Assembly (NCBI RefSeq): GCF_022129445.1
Contig: NZ_JADQAQ010000014.1
Coordinates: 1 to 64,000, forward strand
DNA length: 64,000 nt
Origin: Photobacterium sp. Ph5
GTDB taxonomy: Bacteria > Pseudomonadota > Gammaproteobacteria > Enterobacterales > Vibrionaceae
Direction: 5' to 3'
Shown piece after piece: positions 48,920 to 60,731 of this stretch. Positions within the stretch are counted from its first letter, which is position 1. Each line of letters begins with the position of its first letter. Both the position numbers and the translations under genes were made by a program. The notes under the pieces are model-generated. The model saw only the letters and a list, made by a program, of their open reading frames with translations. It was not told the DNA's origin and did no database searches.

Positions 48920-49318
48920 TTACTCCTCGCCTTTCTCTTCGTCTTCATCACCACGACGATCTTCATCGTCACGTACCGCTTTCGATACTAGGTTTGAAAT
49001 ACGCATACCTTCTGTTAGAGACTGATCAAAAATAAAGTTCAGCTCTGGGGTTACACGTAAACGGATCTCTTTACCTAATAGTGAACGAATGTAAGGAGCC
49101 ATTTCACGTAGTGCTTCTAGGCTACCTTCAGCAGTTTGCTCACCGATAGGGAAAAACGTCACATAGATTTTGGCGTAATTCATATCACGTGATACATCAA
49201 CGCTTGAAATCGTTGTCATTGCGATCGCTGGATCTTTGATTTCACGCTGTAGAATTACAGCTAATTCTTTTTGTAGCTGCTGTGCTACACGTTGGGTACG
49301 GCTAAATTCTTTTGCCAT
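48920..49318 (-). CDS. rbfA: 30S ribosome-binding factor RbfA
   Basis: 132-residue KH-like factor for 16S 5'-end maturation and cold adaptation. It begins [30 protein letters not shown] and has [23 protein letters not shown] and the [21 protein letters not shown] motif. The acidic tail [16 protein letters not shown] is typical. It lies between infB and truB. A UUCG-type hairpin (49355-49376) occupies the gap to infB. Confidence 0.98.
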   Translation of the reverse strand: MAKEFSRTQRVAQQLQKELAVILQREIKDPAIAMTTISSVDVSRDMNYAKIYVTFFPIGEQTAEGSLEALREMAPYIRSLLGKEIRLRVTPELNFIFDQSLTEGMRISNLVSKAVRDDEDRRGDEDEEKGEE

Positions 49319-49354
49319 TTTGTTGCTCTCTCTAAGAATAGGGCTCTTGAAAGA

Positions 49355-49376
49355 ATGGGGAGCCGAAGCTCCCCAT
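49355..49376 (-). other. UUCG-capped hairpin between infB and rbfA
   Basis: ATGGGGAGC and GCTCCCCAT form a perfect 9-bp stem with loop CGAA, read as UUCG on the minus strand, with no U-run after it. It is a very stable RNA hairpin in the operon, perhaps a processing or stability element. Confidence 0.55.
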
Positions 49377-49411
49377 AATCATGTTGTTGAATCAGTTAGC
49401 GACGTTGATAA

Positions 49412-52144
49412 TTAATCAAGAGTACGCTGAATTTCAACAATTTCGTAAACTTCGATCTGGTCACCAACGCGAACATCATTGTAGTTCTTAACGCCGATAC
49501 CACATTCGTAGCCGTTCTTAACTTCGTTAACGTCATCTTTAAAGCGACGTAGTGACTCAAGCTCACCTTCGTAGATTACTACGTTATCACGTAGAACACG
49601 GATTGGGTTGTTACGCTTGATAGTACCTTCAGTTACCAAACAACCAGCGATTGCGCCGATCTTAGGTGACTTAAATACGTCACGAACTTCAGCAAGACCA
49701 ATGATCTCTTGCTTGAATTCAGGAGCAAGCATACCGCCCATTGCCGCTTTAACTTCGTCAATTAGCTGGTAAATGATTGAGTAGTAACGTAAGTCTAGGT
49801 TTTCATTTTCGATAGTACGACGCGCAGAAGCATCAGCACGAACGTTGAAACCAAGCACGATAGCGTTAGAAGCCGCTGCAAGAACTGCGTCAGTTTCAGT
49901 AATACCACCAACACCAGAACCTACGATGTTCACTTTAACTTCATCAGTAGAAAGTTTACGTAGAGAATCTGCGATAGCTTCTACAGAACCTTGAACGTCA
50001 GCCTTAAGTACAACGTTAAGCTCAGCAACTTCACCTGCAGTCATATTAGAGAACATGTTCTCAAGTTTCGCTTTCTGCTGGCGAGCTAGTTTCACATCAC
50101 GGAATTTACCTTGACGGTAAAGTGCAACTTCACGTGCTTTACGCTCGTCACGTACAACTGTCGCTTCGTCACCAGATGCTGGTACGCCTGAAAGACCTAA
50201 GATCTCAACAGGAATCGATGGACCCGCTTCTTCGATTTCTTTACCTAGTTCATTACGCATCGCACGAACACGACCGTACTCTAAACCACAAAGAACGATA
50301 TCGCCTTTATGAAGCGTACCTTCTTGAACAAGCACAGTCGCTACAGGACCACGGCCTTTATCTAGACGTGATTCAACAACCACACCTTTCGCCATACCTT
50401 CAGAAGCTGCTGTTAGCTCTAGTACTTCAGATTGAAGTAGAATAGCTTCTAGAAGACCATCGATGTTTGTACCCTGTTTCGCAGAGATGTGAACAAACAT
50501 GTTCTCACCGCCCCACTCCTCAGGAATAACGTCGTATTGAGCAAGCTCGTTTTTAACGTTATCTGGGTTAGCATCTTCTTTATCGATCTTGTTCACAGCA
50601 ACAATCAGAGGAACACCTGCCGCTTTCGCGTGCTGGATTGCTTCGATTGTTTGAGGCATTACGCCATCGTCTGCTGCAACAACAAGAACAACGATATCTG
50701 TCGCTTGAGCACCACGAGCACGCATAGCTGTAAACGCTGCGTGTCCAGGAGTATCAAGGAAAGTGATCATACCGTTGTCAGTTTCAACGTGGTATGCACC
50801 AATGTGCTGAGTAATACCACCCGCTTCACCAGAAGCAACGTGCGCTTTACGGATGTAATCAAGTGTTGATGTTTTACCGTGATCAACGTGACCCATGATA
50901 GTTACAACAGGAGCACGAGAAACTTTTGCTAGGTCATCTGCGTTACGATCAGAAAGCACAGCTTCTTCAAGCTCATTTTCTTTACGTAGAATAACTTTAT
51001 GACCCATTTCTTCTGCAACAAGTGCTGCTGTTTCTTGGTCGATAACTTGGTTGATAGTCGCCATAGCGCCCATCTTCATCATCACCTTGATAACTTCAAC
51101 GCCCTTTACAGACATCTTGTTAGCAAGTTCAGAAACAACAATTGTTTCGCCAATAACAACGTCTTGCTTAGCAACTTGCGCTGTTTTGTCGAAACCATGT
51201 TGCATTGAGCTTGGCTTGTTCATTTGAGGTTTACCGCGACCACGTTGGTTACGGCCACCACGGCCACCGCGCTCATCTTGCTTAGCAGCTGGTTTTTTCT
51301 TCTTACGACGGCGAGAAGTTTCTTCTTTGCGGTCTTGTTCATCTTCCGCAGCACGTGCGTAAGTTGATGTCGTTGTATGGTAATCAGATTTTTCCATACT
51401 TACGTTTTGATCAGGTTTTACCCCGTTCTTTTCATTCTGTTCTGCCATCTTGCGAGCCTCTTCTAGCTGGCGCTGACTTTCTTCTTCGGCTTTTCGCTTG
51501 GCTTCCTCTTCCAGACGACGCTGTAGTGCCTCAGCATCTAGTTTAGCCTGTTTGTCAGCAACAGCGCGCAAAGCTTTTTCTTCAGCTTTACGCTTATCCT
51601 GTTTGGTACGATTCGCTTTTTCCTCTGCGTCTCGCTTTGCTTTTTCTTCCGCTTCTCGTTTTGCAGATTCTTCTGCTTTACTCTGCTCTTCTTTGGCACG
51701 CTTAGCTGCTTCTTCAGCTTCACGTTTTGCAGCTTCTTCCGCTGCTTTATTGGCAATAGCTTCCGCTTCACGTTTTGCGGCTTCTTCGGCTTCACGTTTC
51801 ACAGCTTCTTCTGCTGCGCGTTGTTCCTCTTCCAAAGCTGAACGTTTTACGTAAGTGCGCTTTTTGCGCACTTCTACTTGAACATTTTTGTTCTTGCCGC
51901 CGCTACCAGACACGCTAAGCGTACTGCGTGTCTTGCGTTGCAAAGTAAGACGATTTGGAGCGCCGTCAGTATTGCTGTTACCTCCATGCTCTTTTTGGAG
52001 ATGGTTAAGTAACGCCTGCTTTTCGGTTTGGCTTACATTTTCATCAGCTTTCTTAGCAATACCTGCCTCTGAAAGCTGTTGAAGTAAACGGTCAATTGGC
52101 GTACCAATTTCTTCCGCCAATGTTTTAACGGTAACCTCTGACAT
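49412..52144 (-). CDS. infB: Translation initiation factor IF-2
   Basis: 910-residue GTPase that places initiator tRNA on the 30S subunit. The N-terminal IF2N module is at about 1-50. A long Lys/Glu/Ala/Arg-rich helical region spans about 95-245 with many KREAEE-like repeats. A second IF2N-like part follows, then the G domain with GHVDHGKTS at 418-426, DTPGHAAF, and NKIDK. The C-terminal domain binds fMet-tRNA. Length is near E. coli IF2-alpha (890). The initiator tRNA gene lies 2.2 kb upstream in the same transcript. On the opposite strand the charged repeats create long spurious frames. Confidence 0.98.
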   Translation of the reverse strand: MSEVTVKTLAEEIGTPIDRLLQQLSEAGIAKKADENVSQTEKQALLNHLQKEHGGNSNTDGAPNRLTLQRKTRSTLSVSGSGGKNKNVQVEVRKKRTYVKRSALEEEQRAAEEAVKREAEEAAKREAEAIANKAAEEAAKREAEEAAKRAKEEQSKAEESAKREAEEKAKRDAEEKANRTKQDKRKAEEKALRAVADKQAKLDAEALQRRLEEEAKRKAEEESQRQLEEARKMAEQNEKNGVKPDQNVSMEKSDYHTTTSTYARAAEDEQDRKEETSRRRKKKKPAAKQDERGGRGGRNQRGRGKPQMNKPSSMQHGFDKTAQVAKQDVVIGETIVVSELANKMSVKGVEVIKVMMKMGAMATINQVIDQETAALVAEEMGHKVILRKENELEEAVLSDRNADDLAKVSRAPVVTIMGHVDHGKTSTLDYIRKAHVASGEAGGITQHIGAYHVETDNGMITFLDTPGHAAFTAMRARGAQATDIVVLVVAADDGVMPQTIEAIQHAKAAGVPLIVAVNKIDKEDANPDNVKNELAQYDVIPEEWGGENMFVHISAKQGTNIDGLLEAILLQSEVLELTAASEGMAKGVVVESRLDKGRGPVATVLVQEGTLHKGDIVLCGLEYGRVRAMRNELGKEIEEAGPSIPVEILGLSGVPASGDEATVVRDERKAREVALYRQGKFRDVKLARQQKAKLENMFSNMTAGEVAELNVVLKADVQGSVEAIADSLRKLSTDEVKVNIVGSGVGGITETDAVLAAASNAIVLGFNVRADASARRTIENENLDLRYYSIIYQLIDEVKAAMGGMLAPEFKQEIIGLAEVRDVFKSPKIGAIAGCLVTEGTIKRNNPIRVLRDNVVIYEGELESLRRFKDDVNEVKNGYECGIGVKNYNDVRVGDQIEVYEIVEIQRTLD

Positions 52145-52171
52145 AATGCTCCTCCCTTGCTTTATTTTTTA

Positions 52172-53659
52172 TTACGCTTCGTCACTGAACCAGCAAATAT
52201 TACGCGCAGCCATAATTAGCTCACCCGCTTTTGCATCGTCCACGCCTTCAATGTCGGTCAAGTCATCAGTTCCCTGATCAGCAAGATCTTCAAGCGTACA
52301 AATACCTTTCGCTGCAAATTTGAACGCCAATTCACGCTCTAAACCTTCAAGACCTAGTAAGTCTTCAGCTGGCTCAGCACCGTCAAGCGTTTCTTCTTTA
52401 GCAAGCGCAAGCGTAGTTAATGCTGCTTTTGCACGACTACGTAGTTGATCGATAGTCTCTTCATCAAGACCATCAACATCCATTAGCTCACTTACTGGAA
52501 CGTAAGCAATTTCTTCTAATGTAGTGAAACCTTCTTCAACCAATACCGTTGCGAACTCTTCATCAATATCTAGGTGCTTAGTAAACACTTCAATTGACTC
52601 TTTCGCTTCTTCTTGGTGTTTCTTCTGAAGATCTTCAACCGTCATTACGTTTAGTTCCCAACCAGTAAGTTGAGAGGCTAGACGCACGTTCTGACCACTA
52701 CGACCAATCGCTTGTGCTAGATTATCTTTCTGCACTGCGATATCCATCGTATGGTTATCTTCATCAACAATGATTGAATCAACTTCAGCTGGAGCCATAG
52801 CATTGATCACGTATTGCGCTGGATTCTCATCCCAAAGCACGATATCAATACGCTCACCGCCAAGCTCACCAGAAACAGCTTGAACACGTGCACCACGCAT
52901 ACCAACACACGCACCCACTGGGTCAATACGCTTATCGTTAGTTTTTACTGCGATTTTTGCACGAGAACCAGGATCGCGTGCAGCGCCCATTAGTTCAATA
53001 AGCTCTTCGCCCATTTCTGGCACTTCAATACGGAATAGCTCAGAAAGCATTTCTGGCTTAGAACGTGTCATGAATAACTGGAAGCCACGCGCTTCTGGCG
53101 CAACTTTATATAGCAGGCCACGAACACGGTCACCCGGACGGAAGTTTTCACGTGGTAACTGGTCATCACGTTGAATAACAGCTTCTGCGTTGTTACCAAG
53201 ATCAATAATAACCGCATCACGGTTTACTTTTTTAACGATACCAGTGATCAACTCACCTTCGTTATCGATAAATTGCTCAACAATTTGAGCGCGTTCAGCT
53301 TCACGTACTTTTTGTACGATAACTTGTTTTGCAGTTTGTGTCGTAATACGGTCAAACGTAACAGATTCAATATCATCTTCAACGTAATCGCCAACTGCAA
53401 TTGTTGGATCTTCAAACTGCGCCGCTTCTAGAGTGATCTCAAGCGTTGGCTGAGTCACTTCTTCTACCGCTTTCCAGCGACGAAAAGTTTCAAACTCACC
53501 AGTTTTACGATCAATTGCTACACGTACATCAATTTCTGCTTCGTGTTTCTTTTTAGTCGCTGTTGCAAGTGCAATTTCTAATGCTTCAAAAATACGCTCA
53601 CGAGGAACAGCTTTTTCGTTGGATACCGCTTCTACGACAGCCAAAATTTCTTTGTTCAT
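52172..53659 (-). CDS. nusA: Transcription termination/antitermination factor NusA
   Basis: 495-residue RNA polymerase-associated factor that modulates pausing, termination and antitermination. An N-terminal polymerase-binding domain (1-130) leads to S1 (about 135-200, [27 protein letters not shown]), then KH1 and KH2 (with [28 protein letters not shown]). Two C-terminal acidic helix-hairpin repeats complete it (about 360-495), as in gamma-proteobacteria. Length equals E. coli NusA. It starts 22 bp after rimP and precedes infB by 27 bp. Confidence 0.98.
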   Translation of the reverse strand: MNKEILAVVEAVSNEKAVPRERIFEALEIALATATKKKHEAEIDVRVAIDRKTGEFETFRRWKAVEEVTQPTLEITLEAAQFEDPTIAVGDYVEDDIESVTFDRITTQTAKQVIVQKVREAERAQIVEQFIDNEGELITGIVKKVNRDAVIIDLGNNAEAVIQRDDQLPRENFRPGDRVRGLLYKVAPEARGFQLFMTRSKPEMLSELFRIEVPEMGEELIELMGAARDPGSRAKIAVKTNDKRIDPVGACVGMRGARVQAVSGELGGERIDIVLWDENPAQYVINAMAPAEVDSIIVDEDNHTMDIAVQKDNLAQAIGRSGQNVRLASQLTGWELNVMTVEDLQKKHQEEAKESIEVFTKHLDIDEEFATVLVEEGFTTLEEIAYVPVSELMDVDGLDEETIDQLRSRAKAALTTLALAKEETLDGAEPAEDLLGLEGLERELAFKFAAKGICTLEDLADQGTDDLTDIEGVDDAKAGELIMAARNICWFSDEA

Positions 53660-53681
53660 TTCTAATGCCCCAATTTAGCGG

Positions 53682-54137
53682 TTAGAATTTTGGAACCAGG
53701 TTGGCCTTCGAGATATTGCTCAGTGCAAAGGACTCTTCATTGCCATCTACTTTAAGTGTGATCAATTCGCCTTCAACTGCGACAATGTCACCTTTCCACT
53801 TGCGACGGTTACCCATCGCCATTTTTAACACTATGTTAGCTTCGTGGCCAACAAACTGTTGATAATGTGCTGCTTTGAATAGTGGTCTTTCCAATCCAGG
53901 GGAAGATACTTCCAAGTTATAAGCAACAGTAATTGGATCTTCAACGTCCATCACTGCACTTATTTGGCGACTAACTTCTGCGCAATCGTCAACATTGATA
54001 CCATTTTCATGGTCAATAAATACGCGAAGTGTGGAGTGCTCACCAGCACGAATGAACTCTAAACCTACCAATTCAAAGCCTAAAGCTAGTACTGATGGTT
54101 CAAGCATTTCGGTTAATTGTGTCTCTAAAGCTGTCAA
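53682..54137 (-). CDS. rimP: Ribosome maturation factor RimP
   Basis: 151-residue factor for early assembly of the 30S subunit. The protein begins [32 protein letters not shown] and has the family motifs [31 protein letters not shown] and [13 protein letters not shown]. Length matches E. coli RimP (150). It is the first protein gene after the tRNA-fMet and a strong terminator, so a promoter must lie in 54138-54208. Confidence 0.97.
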   Translation of the reverse strand: MTALETQLTEMLEPSVLALGFELVGLEFIRAGEHSTLRVFIDHENGINVDDCAEVSRQISAVMDVEDPITVAYNLEVSSPGLERPLFKAAHYQQFVGHEANIVLKMAMGNRRKWKGDIVAVEGELITLKVDGNEESFALSNISKANLVPKF

Positions 54138-54208
54138 AACAACCCCCCTGGAAACAAAAAAAGGGCATAAAGCCCAGTAGATACCTGAATGGTCATGTTT
54201 CAGATAAT

Positions 54209-54235
54209 AAAAAACCCCGAATTACGGGGTTTTTT
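54209..54235 (-). terminator. Terminator after tRNA-fMet
   Basis: AAAAAACCCCG and CGGGGTTTTTT pair around AATTA: a strong stem with U-run, between the tRNA pair and rimP on the minus strand. Confidence 0.9.
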
Positions 54236-54326
54236 ATTACTGGACCCTGATTACTGTGACACAATAAAAAGCGTCTCAGTAAGAAAACAAACATTCGCAT
54301 TTAAGAATAGTTTATTTTCAGGAAAG

Positions 54327-54403
<77 letters not shown>

Positions 54404-54461
54404 TCCGAATTCTAAACGAATTATATCGTTCGGGCGTTACTTTTTCAAGTAACCAGTATAA

Positions 54462-54546
54462 TGGTGCCGAGAAGGGGACTTGAACCCCTACACCTTGCGG
54501 CACTAGCACCTCATGCTAGCGTGTCTACCAATTTCACCATCTCGGC
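54462..54546 (-). tRNA. tRNA-Leu (GAG)
   Basis: The 85-nt minus-strand sequence begins GCCGAGATGGTGAAATTGG and ends TCTCGGCACCA with encoded CCA. The long variable arm TGCCGCAAGGTG marks a class II tRNA. The anticodon loop ATGAGGT gives GAG. E. coli leuU (GAG) is also beside secG. Confidence 0.95.
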
Positions 54547-54557
54547 TAAATCTTTAA

Positions 54558-54908
54558 TTACTGAGGGATCTCATCAGTTGATGGCGCCTTCTCAGTTTTT
54601 GTTTTTTCAACAACAGGTTGTGTTGTCGCTGGTGCAGTTAGGTTATCCCAACCACTTCCCTCTGTCGCTTGTTTTGCACTCATGTTGCCAAGAACAAGGC
54701 TAATAACAAAGAAAATTGCAGCCAAAACTGTTGTCATTCGGGTTAAAAAGTTACCGGAACCGCTAGAGCCAAACAATGTGCCTGATGCTCCAGCCCCAAA
54801 TGAGGCTCCCATATCTGCGCCTTTACCTTGCTGTACCAAAACTAGGCCAATTACACCAAGCGCGGCGACAAGATAAATCACAAGTAGAATTTCGTACATG
54901 GCTTCCAC
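54558..54908 (-). CDS. secG: Preprotein translocase subunit SecG
   Basis: 116-residue inner-membrane protein of the SecYEG translocon. Two membrane segments are visible, about 3-24 (ILLVIYLVAALGVIGLVLV) and about 54-74 (MTTVLAAIFFVISLVLG), joined by the family loop QGKGADMGASFGAGASGTLFGSSGSGNFL. The C-terminus is a Thr/Glu/Lys-rich tail. tRNA-Leu follows 11 bp after its stop, so the tRNA is probably processed from the secG transcript. Confidence 0.96.
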   Translation of the reverse strand: MEAMYEILLVIYLVAALGVIGLVLVQQGKGADMGASFGAGASGTLFGSSGSGNFLTRMTTVLAAIFFVISLVLGNMSAKQATEGSGWDNLTAPATTQPVVEKTKTEKAPSTDEIPQ

Positions 54909-55162
54909 CTATGGTTAAATTGCTATGCCAGCTTTGCTCTAGGCAGGGCCAGCGCACTCCATCTTCCAAGGAGCGACTGCATACTAGCGAAACCCTATCG
55001 TAGTGACAAGTAATATTTGATGAAAAATGCTTTACACCACACCACTTGCACAACATTTAGCCAAAACAAAGTCGACATAAAAATATAGGCAGAGTAACAC
55101 GCTACCCTGCCTTCTTCTTTATTCGATAAAATTCATAGTTGAAATTTATCGCAAAATGCAAA

Positions 55163-56500
55163 TTAACAGTTTTCTTTTACTGCTTTTGCAATATCAAGTG
55201 CATACTGCTTAACATTAGCCGCATCCTGACCTTCAACCATAACACGAATTAACGGCTCAGTGCCTGATTTACGTAACAATACGCGACCATTATCACCTAA
55301 TTTTTCTTCCACTAATTTTGTGGCTGCAATGACCGCATCAGATTGTAGAGGATCAGAATCGCCTTTAAAACGTACGTTCTCAAGTACCTGTGGGAACATT
55401 ACCATTCCATCACATAACTCTTTAAGGCTCATCTTACTAGCCACAATCGATGCCATGACTTGAAGACCAGCAACAATACCGTCACCGGTTGTCACTTTAT
55501 CTAGTAAAATGACATGGCCAGAGTTTTCTGCACCAATCAACCAATCATGATTTTGAAGTTCTTCCATTACATAGCGATCGCCTACTTTGGCACGTACAAA
55601 TGGAATACCTAAATTCTTAAGAGCAACTTCCATGCCCATGTTTGTCATCAATGTACCAACAACGCCACCTTTTAGCTCACCACGACGTAATGCATCACGA
55701 GCAATGATGTAGGCAATTTGGTCACCATCTACTTTATTACCTAGCTCATCAACCATGATCACACGATCGCCATCACCATCCAGTGCAATACCAAAATCCG
55801 CTTTCTCTTCTAATACTTTCGCTTGAAGTGCTACAACATCTGTTGCGCCAACTTTATCATTAATATTGACACCATTTGGCTCACAACCAATAGTGATCAC
55901 TTCAGCACCTAATTCTGCGAATACTTTTGGTGCGATATGGTAAGTTGCACCATGAGCACAATCGACAATAATTTTAAAACCTTCAAGGCTTAAATGTGTT
56001 GGGAAAGTACCTTTACAAAATTCGATGTAACGACCAGCAGCATCATCAATACGGTAAGCTTTACCCAGTAACGCCGATTCTACACACGTTAATGGTTTTT
56101 CCATTTCAGCTTCAATTGCAAGCTCAATATCATCAGGTAATTTAGTTCCTTTTGCAGAAAAGAACTTTATACCGTTATCGTAATATGGGTTATGTGATGC
56201 TGAAATAACAATACCAGCTTCTGCTCGGAATGTTCGAGTAAGATAAGCAACCGCTGGTGTTGGCATTGGTCCAGTAAATGCAGCTTTTAAACCTGCTGCC
56301 GCTAAACCTGCTTCTAAAGCAGATTCCAACATATAGCCAGAGATACGGGTATCTTTACCAATTAAGACTTTTTTTGTTCCCGTTTGCGATAGTACACGAC
56401 CTGCAGCCCAACCTAATTTCATCACAAAGTCAGGTGTAATTGGTGCTTCACCTACTAAACCACGAATACCATCAGTACCAAAGAACTTACGTTCAGTCAT
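55163..56500 (-). CDS. glmM: Phosphoglucosamine mutase GlmM
   Basis: 445-residue enzyme that turns glucosamine-6-phosphate into glucosamine-1-phosphate for UDP-GlcNAc and hence cell wall and LPS. The phosphoserine Ser102 is in [16 protein letters not shown]. The metal loop DGDGDR is in [15 protein letters not shown], and the phosphate-binding [12 protein letters not shown] is near the end. Length equals E. coli GlmM. It follows folP by 66 bp on the same strand, the enteric order ftsH-folP-glmM. Confidence 0.98.
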   Translation of the reverse strand: MTERKFFGTDGIRGLVGEAPITPDFVMKLGWAAGRVLSQTGTKKVLIGKDTRISGYMLESALEAGLAAAGLKAAFTGPMPTPAVAYLTRTFRAEAGIVISASHNPYYDNGIKFFSAKGTKLPDDIELAIEAEMEKPLTCVESALLGKAYRIDDAAGRYIEFCKGTFPTHLSLEGFKIIVDCAHGATYHIAPKVFAELGAEVITIGCEPNGVNINDKVGATDVVALQAKVLEEKADFGIALDGDGDRVIMVDELGNKVDGDQIAYIIARDALRRGELKGGVVGTLMTNMGMEVALKNLGIPFVRAKVGDRYVMEELQNHDWLIGAENSGHVILLDKVTTGDGIVAGLQVMASIVASKMSLKELCDGMVMFPQVLENVRFKGDSDPLQSDAVIAATKLVEEKLGDNGRVLLRKSGTEPLIRVMVEGQDAANVKQYALDIAKAVKENC

Positions 56501-56566
56501 GTTTTGCTCCTAGCTATATTGAATACTTCAGTGACGCACTCATTAATCACACATCACTATTCATTT

Positions 56567-57400
56567 TTATTTCGATTGTTGCTGTACCATATTATAGATT
56601 TTCATAACTTCAGCTGTTTCTTTAGCGTCATGAACACGAATAATATGCGCACCTTTCATTGCTGCAATGGTAGCGCAAGCTAAACTCCCAGCGAGACATT
56701 CAGCCGGTGACTTACCTAATAAATTAAATATCATTGACTTACGCGACATCCCAGCTAATACAGGCAAGCCAAATTGGTGAAATTGTTCAAACTTAGCCAA
56801 CATTTGATAATTATGTTCCAGTGTTTTACCAAAACCAAAACCAGGATCAAGGATCAACTGCTGACGTGAAATACCAACATTTTCACAGGCTGAAATTCGC
56901 TCATCCAGAAAATTAGCAACATCCTGAATAAGATTATTATAATTCGGTTGGTGCTGCATTGTACGAGGTTGTCCTTGCATATGCATCAAGCAAATAGGCA
57001 CATTCGCTTTTGCGGCAACCTCTAATGCATTAGGCTCTTGCAACGCACGTACATCATTAATCAGATCAGCTCCTGCATTTACCGCCTCTTTCATGACCAA
57101 AGCTTTACTGGTATCAATTGAAATCCAACAATCAAACCGTTGACGTATCGCTTCAATAATCGGTACCACACGATCTAATTCTTCATTCAGTGCTACATCT
57201 TTCGCGCCTGGTCGTGTTGATTCACCACCGATATCGATAATGGATGTACCAGCTTGCAGCATGCTCTCTACATGATTTAGCGCATAATCGATACGATTAA
57301 ACTTTCCACCATCAGAAAATGAATCTGGCGTAACATTTAAAATACCCATGACCTGCGGGGTAGATAGATCCAAGTTTTTATTACGACTGGTTAACTGCAT
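56567..57400 (-). CDS. folP: Dihydropteroate synthase FolP
   Basis: 277-residue enzyme that joins p-aminobenzoate to dihydropterin pyrophosphate in folate synthesis; target of sulfonamides. Motifs are MGILNVTPDSFSDGG near the N-terminus, IIDIGGESTRPGAK, and the later LILDPGFGFGKT and LAGMSRKSMI. Length is close to E. coli FolP (282). It lies 67 bp after ftsH, behind an internal terminator, so its level may be below that of ftsH. Confidence 0.97.
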   Translation of the reverse strand: MQLTSRNKNLDLSTPQVMGILNVTPDSFSDGGKFNRIDYALNHVESMLQAGTSIIDIGGESTRPGAKDVALNEELDRVVPIIEAIRQRFDCWISIDTSKALVMKEAVNAGADLINDVRALQEPNALEVAAKANVPICLMHMQGQPRTMQHQPNYNNLIQDVANFLDERISACENVGISRQQLILDPGFGFGKTLEHNYQMLAKFEQFHQFGLPVLAGMSRKSMIFNLLGKSPAECLAGSLACATIAAMKGAHIIRVHDAKETAEVMKIYNMVQQQSK

Positions 57401-57423
57401 CTGCTATTCCATTTTATTAAGAT

Positions 57424-57457
57424 AAAAAAAACCCTGACCAAGGCCAGGGTTTTTATT
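57424..57457 (-). terminator. Terminator between ftsH and folP
   Basis: AAAACCCTG and CAGGGTTTT form the stem around ACCAAGGC with a long U-run on the minus-strand transcript. Confidence 0.85.
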
Positions 57458-57467
57458 CAACGCTAAA

Positions 57468-59420
57468 TTAAGCCTGAGGTTTTGTATCGGTATCGTCTTC
57501 TTTCGTCAACGCATCAATACCATCGCCAATTGGCTCATCAGGTGCTAATTCAGTTTCAGGTGCTTCTTTACCTGATGGTTTCATTGTATCGTCATTATCC
57601 GACCAACCTTTCGGCGCACGGATTTCTGCTTTACGTTCCATCAAGTCATCAATCTGACCTGCATCAATAGTTTCATATTTCATCAATGCATCTTTCATTG
57701 CATGCATGATATCCATATTATCAACTAGAATTTGACGAGCACGCTGATAGTTACGATCAATTAAGGTACGAACTTCAGTATCAATCAGTTTTGCAGTGTC
57801 ATCAGACATATGCTTACTTTGTGTAACTGAACGACCAAGGAATACTTCACCTTCATCTTCAGCATAAAGTAATGGACCTAACTTCTCAGAGAAGCCCCAT
57901 TGCGTCACCATCTTACGTGCAATATCAGTTGCGCGTTCGATGTCATTTGATGCACCTGTTGATACTTTATCTACGCCGTAAATCAATTCTTCAGCTAAAC
58001 GACCACCGTAAAGGCTTGAAATCATTGACTCCAAGAACTCACGAGAGTGACTTACACGATCTTGCTCAGGTAAGTACATCGTTACACCTAGCGCACGACC
58101 ACGTGGAATGATTGATACTTTATATACAGGATCATGATCCGGTACTAAACGACCAATAATTGCGTGACCTGCTTCGTGATACGCTGTTGATTCTTTTTGA
58201 TCTTCAGACATAACCATTGATTTACGCTCTGCGCCCATCATGATTTTGTCTTTCGCTAATTCAAACTCAACCATTGAAACAGTACGCTTGTTACCACGGG
58301 CTGCAAATAGTGCCGCTTCGTTAACAAGGTTTGCTAAATCAGCACCAGAGAAACCTGGAGTACCACGTGCGATCAATGATGGATTAACATCACCATCTAG
58401 CGGCACTTTACGCATATGAACTTTAAGGATCTGCTCTCGACCGCGTACATCAGGAAGACCTACTACTACTTGACGGTCAAAACGACCAGGACGAAGTAAT
58501 GCAGGGTCTAGTACGTCAGGACGGTTTGTTGCAGCAATAACGATAATACCCTCATTGCCTTCAAAGCCATCCATTTCAACTAGCATCTGGTTAAGTGTTT
58601 GCTCACGCTCATCGTGACCACCACCAACACCAGCACCACGTTGACGACCTACCGCATCGATTTCATCGATAAAGATGATACAAGGCGCCGCTTTTTTCGC
58701 TTGTTCAAACATGTCACGCACACGAGATGCACCAACACCAACAAACATTTCAACAAAGTCAGAACCAGAAATAGTAAAGAACGGTACTTTTGCTTCACCT
58801 GCAATCGCTTTTGCAAGTAATGTTTTACCTGTACCAGGAGGACCAACCATCAACACACCTGTTGGGATTTTACCACCTAGCTTTTGGAAACGGCTTGGAT
58901 CACGTAAGTAATCAACCAATTCTTTAACGTCTTCTTTCGCTTCATCACAACCAGCCACATCGGCGAACGTTGTTTTGATTTGGTCTTCGCTCATCATACG
59001 CGCTTTAGATTTACCGAACGACATGGCACCTTTGCCACCACCGCCCTGCATCTGACGCATAAAGAAAATCCAAACACCAATTAATAGAAGCATTGGGAAC
59101 CACGAAATGAAGATTGAAGCCAATAGGCTAGGCTCTTCAGGTGGTGTACCAGAAACAGCTACGTTAGCGTTAATTAAATCGTCTAACAGCTTAGGATCAT
59201 TTGCGACAGGTAAGTATGTTACATAGCTCGCATTATCACGTTTGGTTACAGTGATTTCACGATCATTGAATCGCACTTCCTTTATCTGATCCTGACCGAT
59301 TTGACGGACAAATGTTGTATAGTCAACTCCGGTCGTCTTACTACTGTTAGTTCCAAAACTTTGGAATACAGACATAAGAACAACGGCAATGACCAACCAT
59401 AAAATCAAGTTTTTTGCCAT
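57468..59420 (-). CDS. ftsH: ATP-dependent zinc metalloprotease FtsH
   Basis: 650-residue membrane-bound AAA protease that degrades sigma-32, LpxC and misassembled membrane proteins. I start at ATG 59420 ([19 protein letters not shown]); a frame open to 59507 would give an atypical extension before the first membrane helix. Two membrane segments lie at about 4-21 and 97-119, with a periplasmic domain between them. The AAA domain has Walker A GPPGTGKT and Walker [13 protein letters not shown], then the SRH. The zinc motif is HEAGH. The C-terminus is acidic. It follows rlmE by 49 bp. It completes a heat-shock theme with dnaKJ at the other end of the window. Confidence 0.98.
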   Translation of the reverse strand: MAKNLILWLVIAVVLMSVFQSFGTNSSKTTGVDYTTFVRQIGQDQIKEVRFNDREITVTKRDNASYVTYLPVANDPKLLDDLINANVAVSGTPPEEPSLLASIFISWFPMLLLIGVWIFFMRQMQGGGGKGAMSFGKSKARMMSEDQIKTTFADVAGCDEAKEDVKELVDYLRDPSRFQKLGGKIPTGVLMVGPPGTGKTLLAKAIAGEAKVPFFTISGSDFVEMFVGVGASRVRDMFEQAKKAAPCIIFIDEIDAVGRQRGAGVGGGHDEREQTLNQMLVEMDGFEGNEGIIVIAATNRPDVLDPALLRPGRFDRQVVVGLPDVRGREQILKVHMRKVPLDGDVNPSLIARGTPGFSGADLANLVNEAALFAARGNKRTVSMVEFELAKDKIMMGAERKSMVMSEDQKESTAYHEAGHAIIGRLVPDHDPVYKVSIIPRGRALGVTMYLPEQDRVSHSREFLESMISSLYGGRLAEELIYGVDKVSTGASNDIERATDIARKMVTQWGFSEKLGPLLYAEDEGEVFLGRSVTQSKHMSDDTAKLIDTEVRTLIDRNYQRARQILVDNMDIMHAMKDALMKYETIDAGQIDDLMERKAEIRAPKGWSDNDDTMKPSGKEAPETELAPDEPIGDGIDALTKEDDTDTKPQA

Positions 59421-59469
59421 GTCACTCAAGGTGTTAACCTCGCGATAACTAAAAGATGAATGTAGATTA

Positions 59470-60099
59470 CTACAGTTTGTAACCTGTAGCCACAATATAG
59501 ACTTCACGCGAGCGATCTCGCGAGGAATCTGGTTTACGAATTTTAACCACTTTGAACATACTACGAATTTCAGCTAAATATTGGTCAAAACCTTCGCCTT
59601 GGAAAACTTTTACCGCAAAACTGCCATTCGGCGCAAGTACTTGTCGACACATATCTAATGCAAGCTCAACAAGGTACATTGCTCTCGGTTGGTCGGATGC
59701 AAGATTACCACTCATATTAGGTGCCATATCAGACATCACCACGTCAACCATATCTGGTTGAATGCGGTCTAATAGTGCATCTAACACTGCCTCTTCTCGG
59801 AAATCACCTTGCAGGAAGCTAACCCCTGGAAGGGAATCCATTGGCAAAATATCACAAGCAATGACCTGTCCTTCACTACCTACAATTTCTGCCGCATATT
59901 GTGACCAACCACCTGGTGCAGCACCAAGGTCAACCACTGTCATGCCCGGTTTTAATAACTTATCTTTGTTCTGAATTTCTTCAATTTTAAAGAAAGCACG
60001 TGAACGATAACCACGTTTTTGTGCTTCCTGAACATATTTATCGTCGAAATGCTCTTTTAGCCAACGGCCAGAACTGCCGGATTGTTTTTTTCTACTCAT
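59470..60099 (-). CDS. rlmE: 23S rRNA 2'-O-ribose U2552 methyltransferase RlmE (RrmJ/FtsJ)
   Basis: 209-residue SAM-dependent methyltransferase for U2552 in the A loop. The protein begins [38 protein letters not shown] with the first catalytic Lys in RAFFK. The SAM loop is [13 protein letters not shown], and the later catalytic Asp and Lys are in [12 protein letters not shown] and [12 protein letters not shown]. Length equals E. coli RlmE. It is divergent from yhbY and starts the rlmE-ftsH operon. Confidence 0.97.
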   Translation of the reverse strand: MSRKKQSGSSGRWLKEHFDDKYVQEAQKRGYRSRAFFKIEEIQNKDKLLKPGMTVVDLGAAPGGWSQYAAEIVGSEGQVIACDILPMDSLPGVSFLQGDFREEAVLDALLDRIQPDMVDVVMSDMAPNMSGNLASDQPRAMYLVELALDMCRQVLAPNGSFAVKVFQGEGFDQYLAEIRSMFKVVKIRKPDSSRDRSREVYIVATGYKL

Positions 60100-60311
60100 G
60101 CCTAACCTAATGAGTTGAGATACTTGTTAAGTATACGTCTGCCAAAGGCTTTATCGCATCTAATTCATTAAAATGTACAATCAAAATGTGCAGTACAACT
60201 CAAACACTACAAATTTTCATGCTGTCATAATGCAAACAAATTAGTCTTCTAGTCTAGATGGCGGTAGAATGTCACGTTTTCAACCCTAATAACCAAAAAA
60301 ATAGAGTCATC

Positions 60312-60608
60312 ATGAATCTAAGCACCAAACAAAAGCAGTTCCTAAAAGGTCTTGCTCACAATCTAAAACCTGTTGTACTTATGGGTGCAAACGGCCTAAC
60401 AGAAGCTGTATTGGCTGAAATTGAAATTGCACTTAACCATCATGAATTGATCAAAGTTAAGGTTGCTACTGAAGATCGTGAAACTAAAGTTTTAATCGTC
60501 GACGCTATTGTTCGCGAAACTAAAGCTGAAAAAGTGCAGGTTATCGGTAAAACGTTAGTTCTTTACCGCCAGAGTGAAGATCGTAAAATCGAGCTTCCTC
60601 GCAAATAA
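60312..60608 (+). CDS. yhbY: Ribosome assembly RNA-binding protein YhbY
   Basis: 98-residue CRM-domain protein associated with pre-50S particles. I start at ATG 60312 (MNLSTKQKQFLKGLAHNLKPVVLMGANGLTEAV), since it gives the family N-terminus; a longer in-frame start adds 18 unlike residues. The GxxG loop is MGANGL, and HHELIKVKV and QVIGKTLVLYRQSE follow. It lies between rlmE and greA, as in E. coli. Confidence 0.96.
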   Translation: MNLSTKQKQFLKGLAHNLKPVVLMGANGLTEAVLAEIEIALNHHELIKVKVATEDRETKVLIVDAIVRETKAEKVQVIGKTLVLYRQSEDRKIELPRK

Positions 60609-60634
60609 AAAAGGCCGCCTAGCGGCCTTTTTTA
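60606..60634 (+). terminator. Rho-independent terminator of yhbY
   Basis: AAAAAAGGCCGC and GCGGCCTTTTTT with a short CTA turn, overlapping the yhbY stop. Confidence 0.9.
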
Positions 60635-60731
60635 TATCTACTATTAATACAAAAAAATGCATTAATTGCTAATCGATATCACCTATTTTAGTGATTATAT
60701 TTTCTGATGAATATAATCATCATTGAAATTA

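Noticed and set aside
51498-51854. A 118-residue Ser/Ala/Arg-rich plus-strand frame opposite infB
   Set aside because: It is the complement of the KREAEE-type repeats of IF-2, has no ribosome site, and its low-complexity composition is a by-product of the infB codons.
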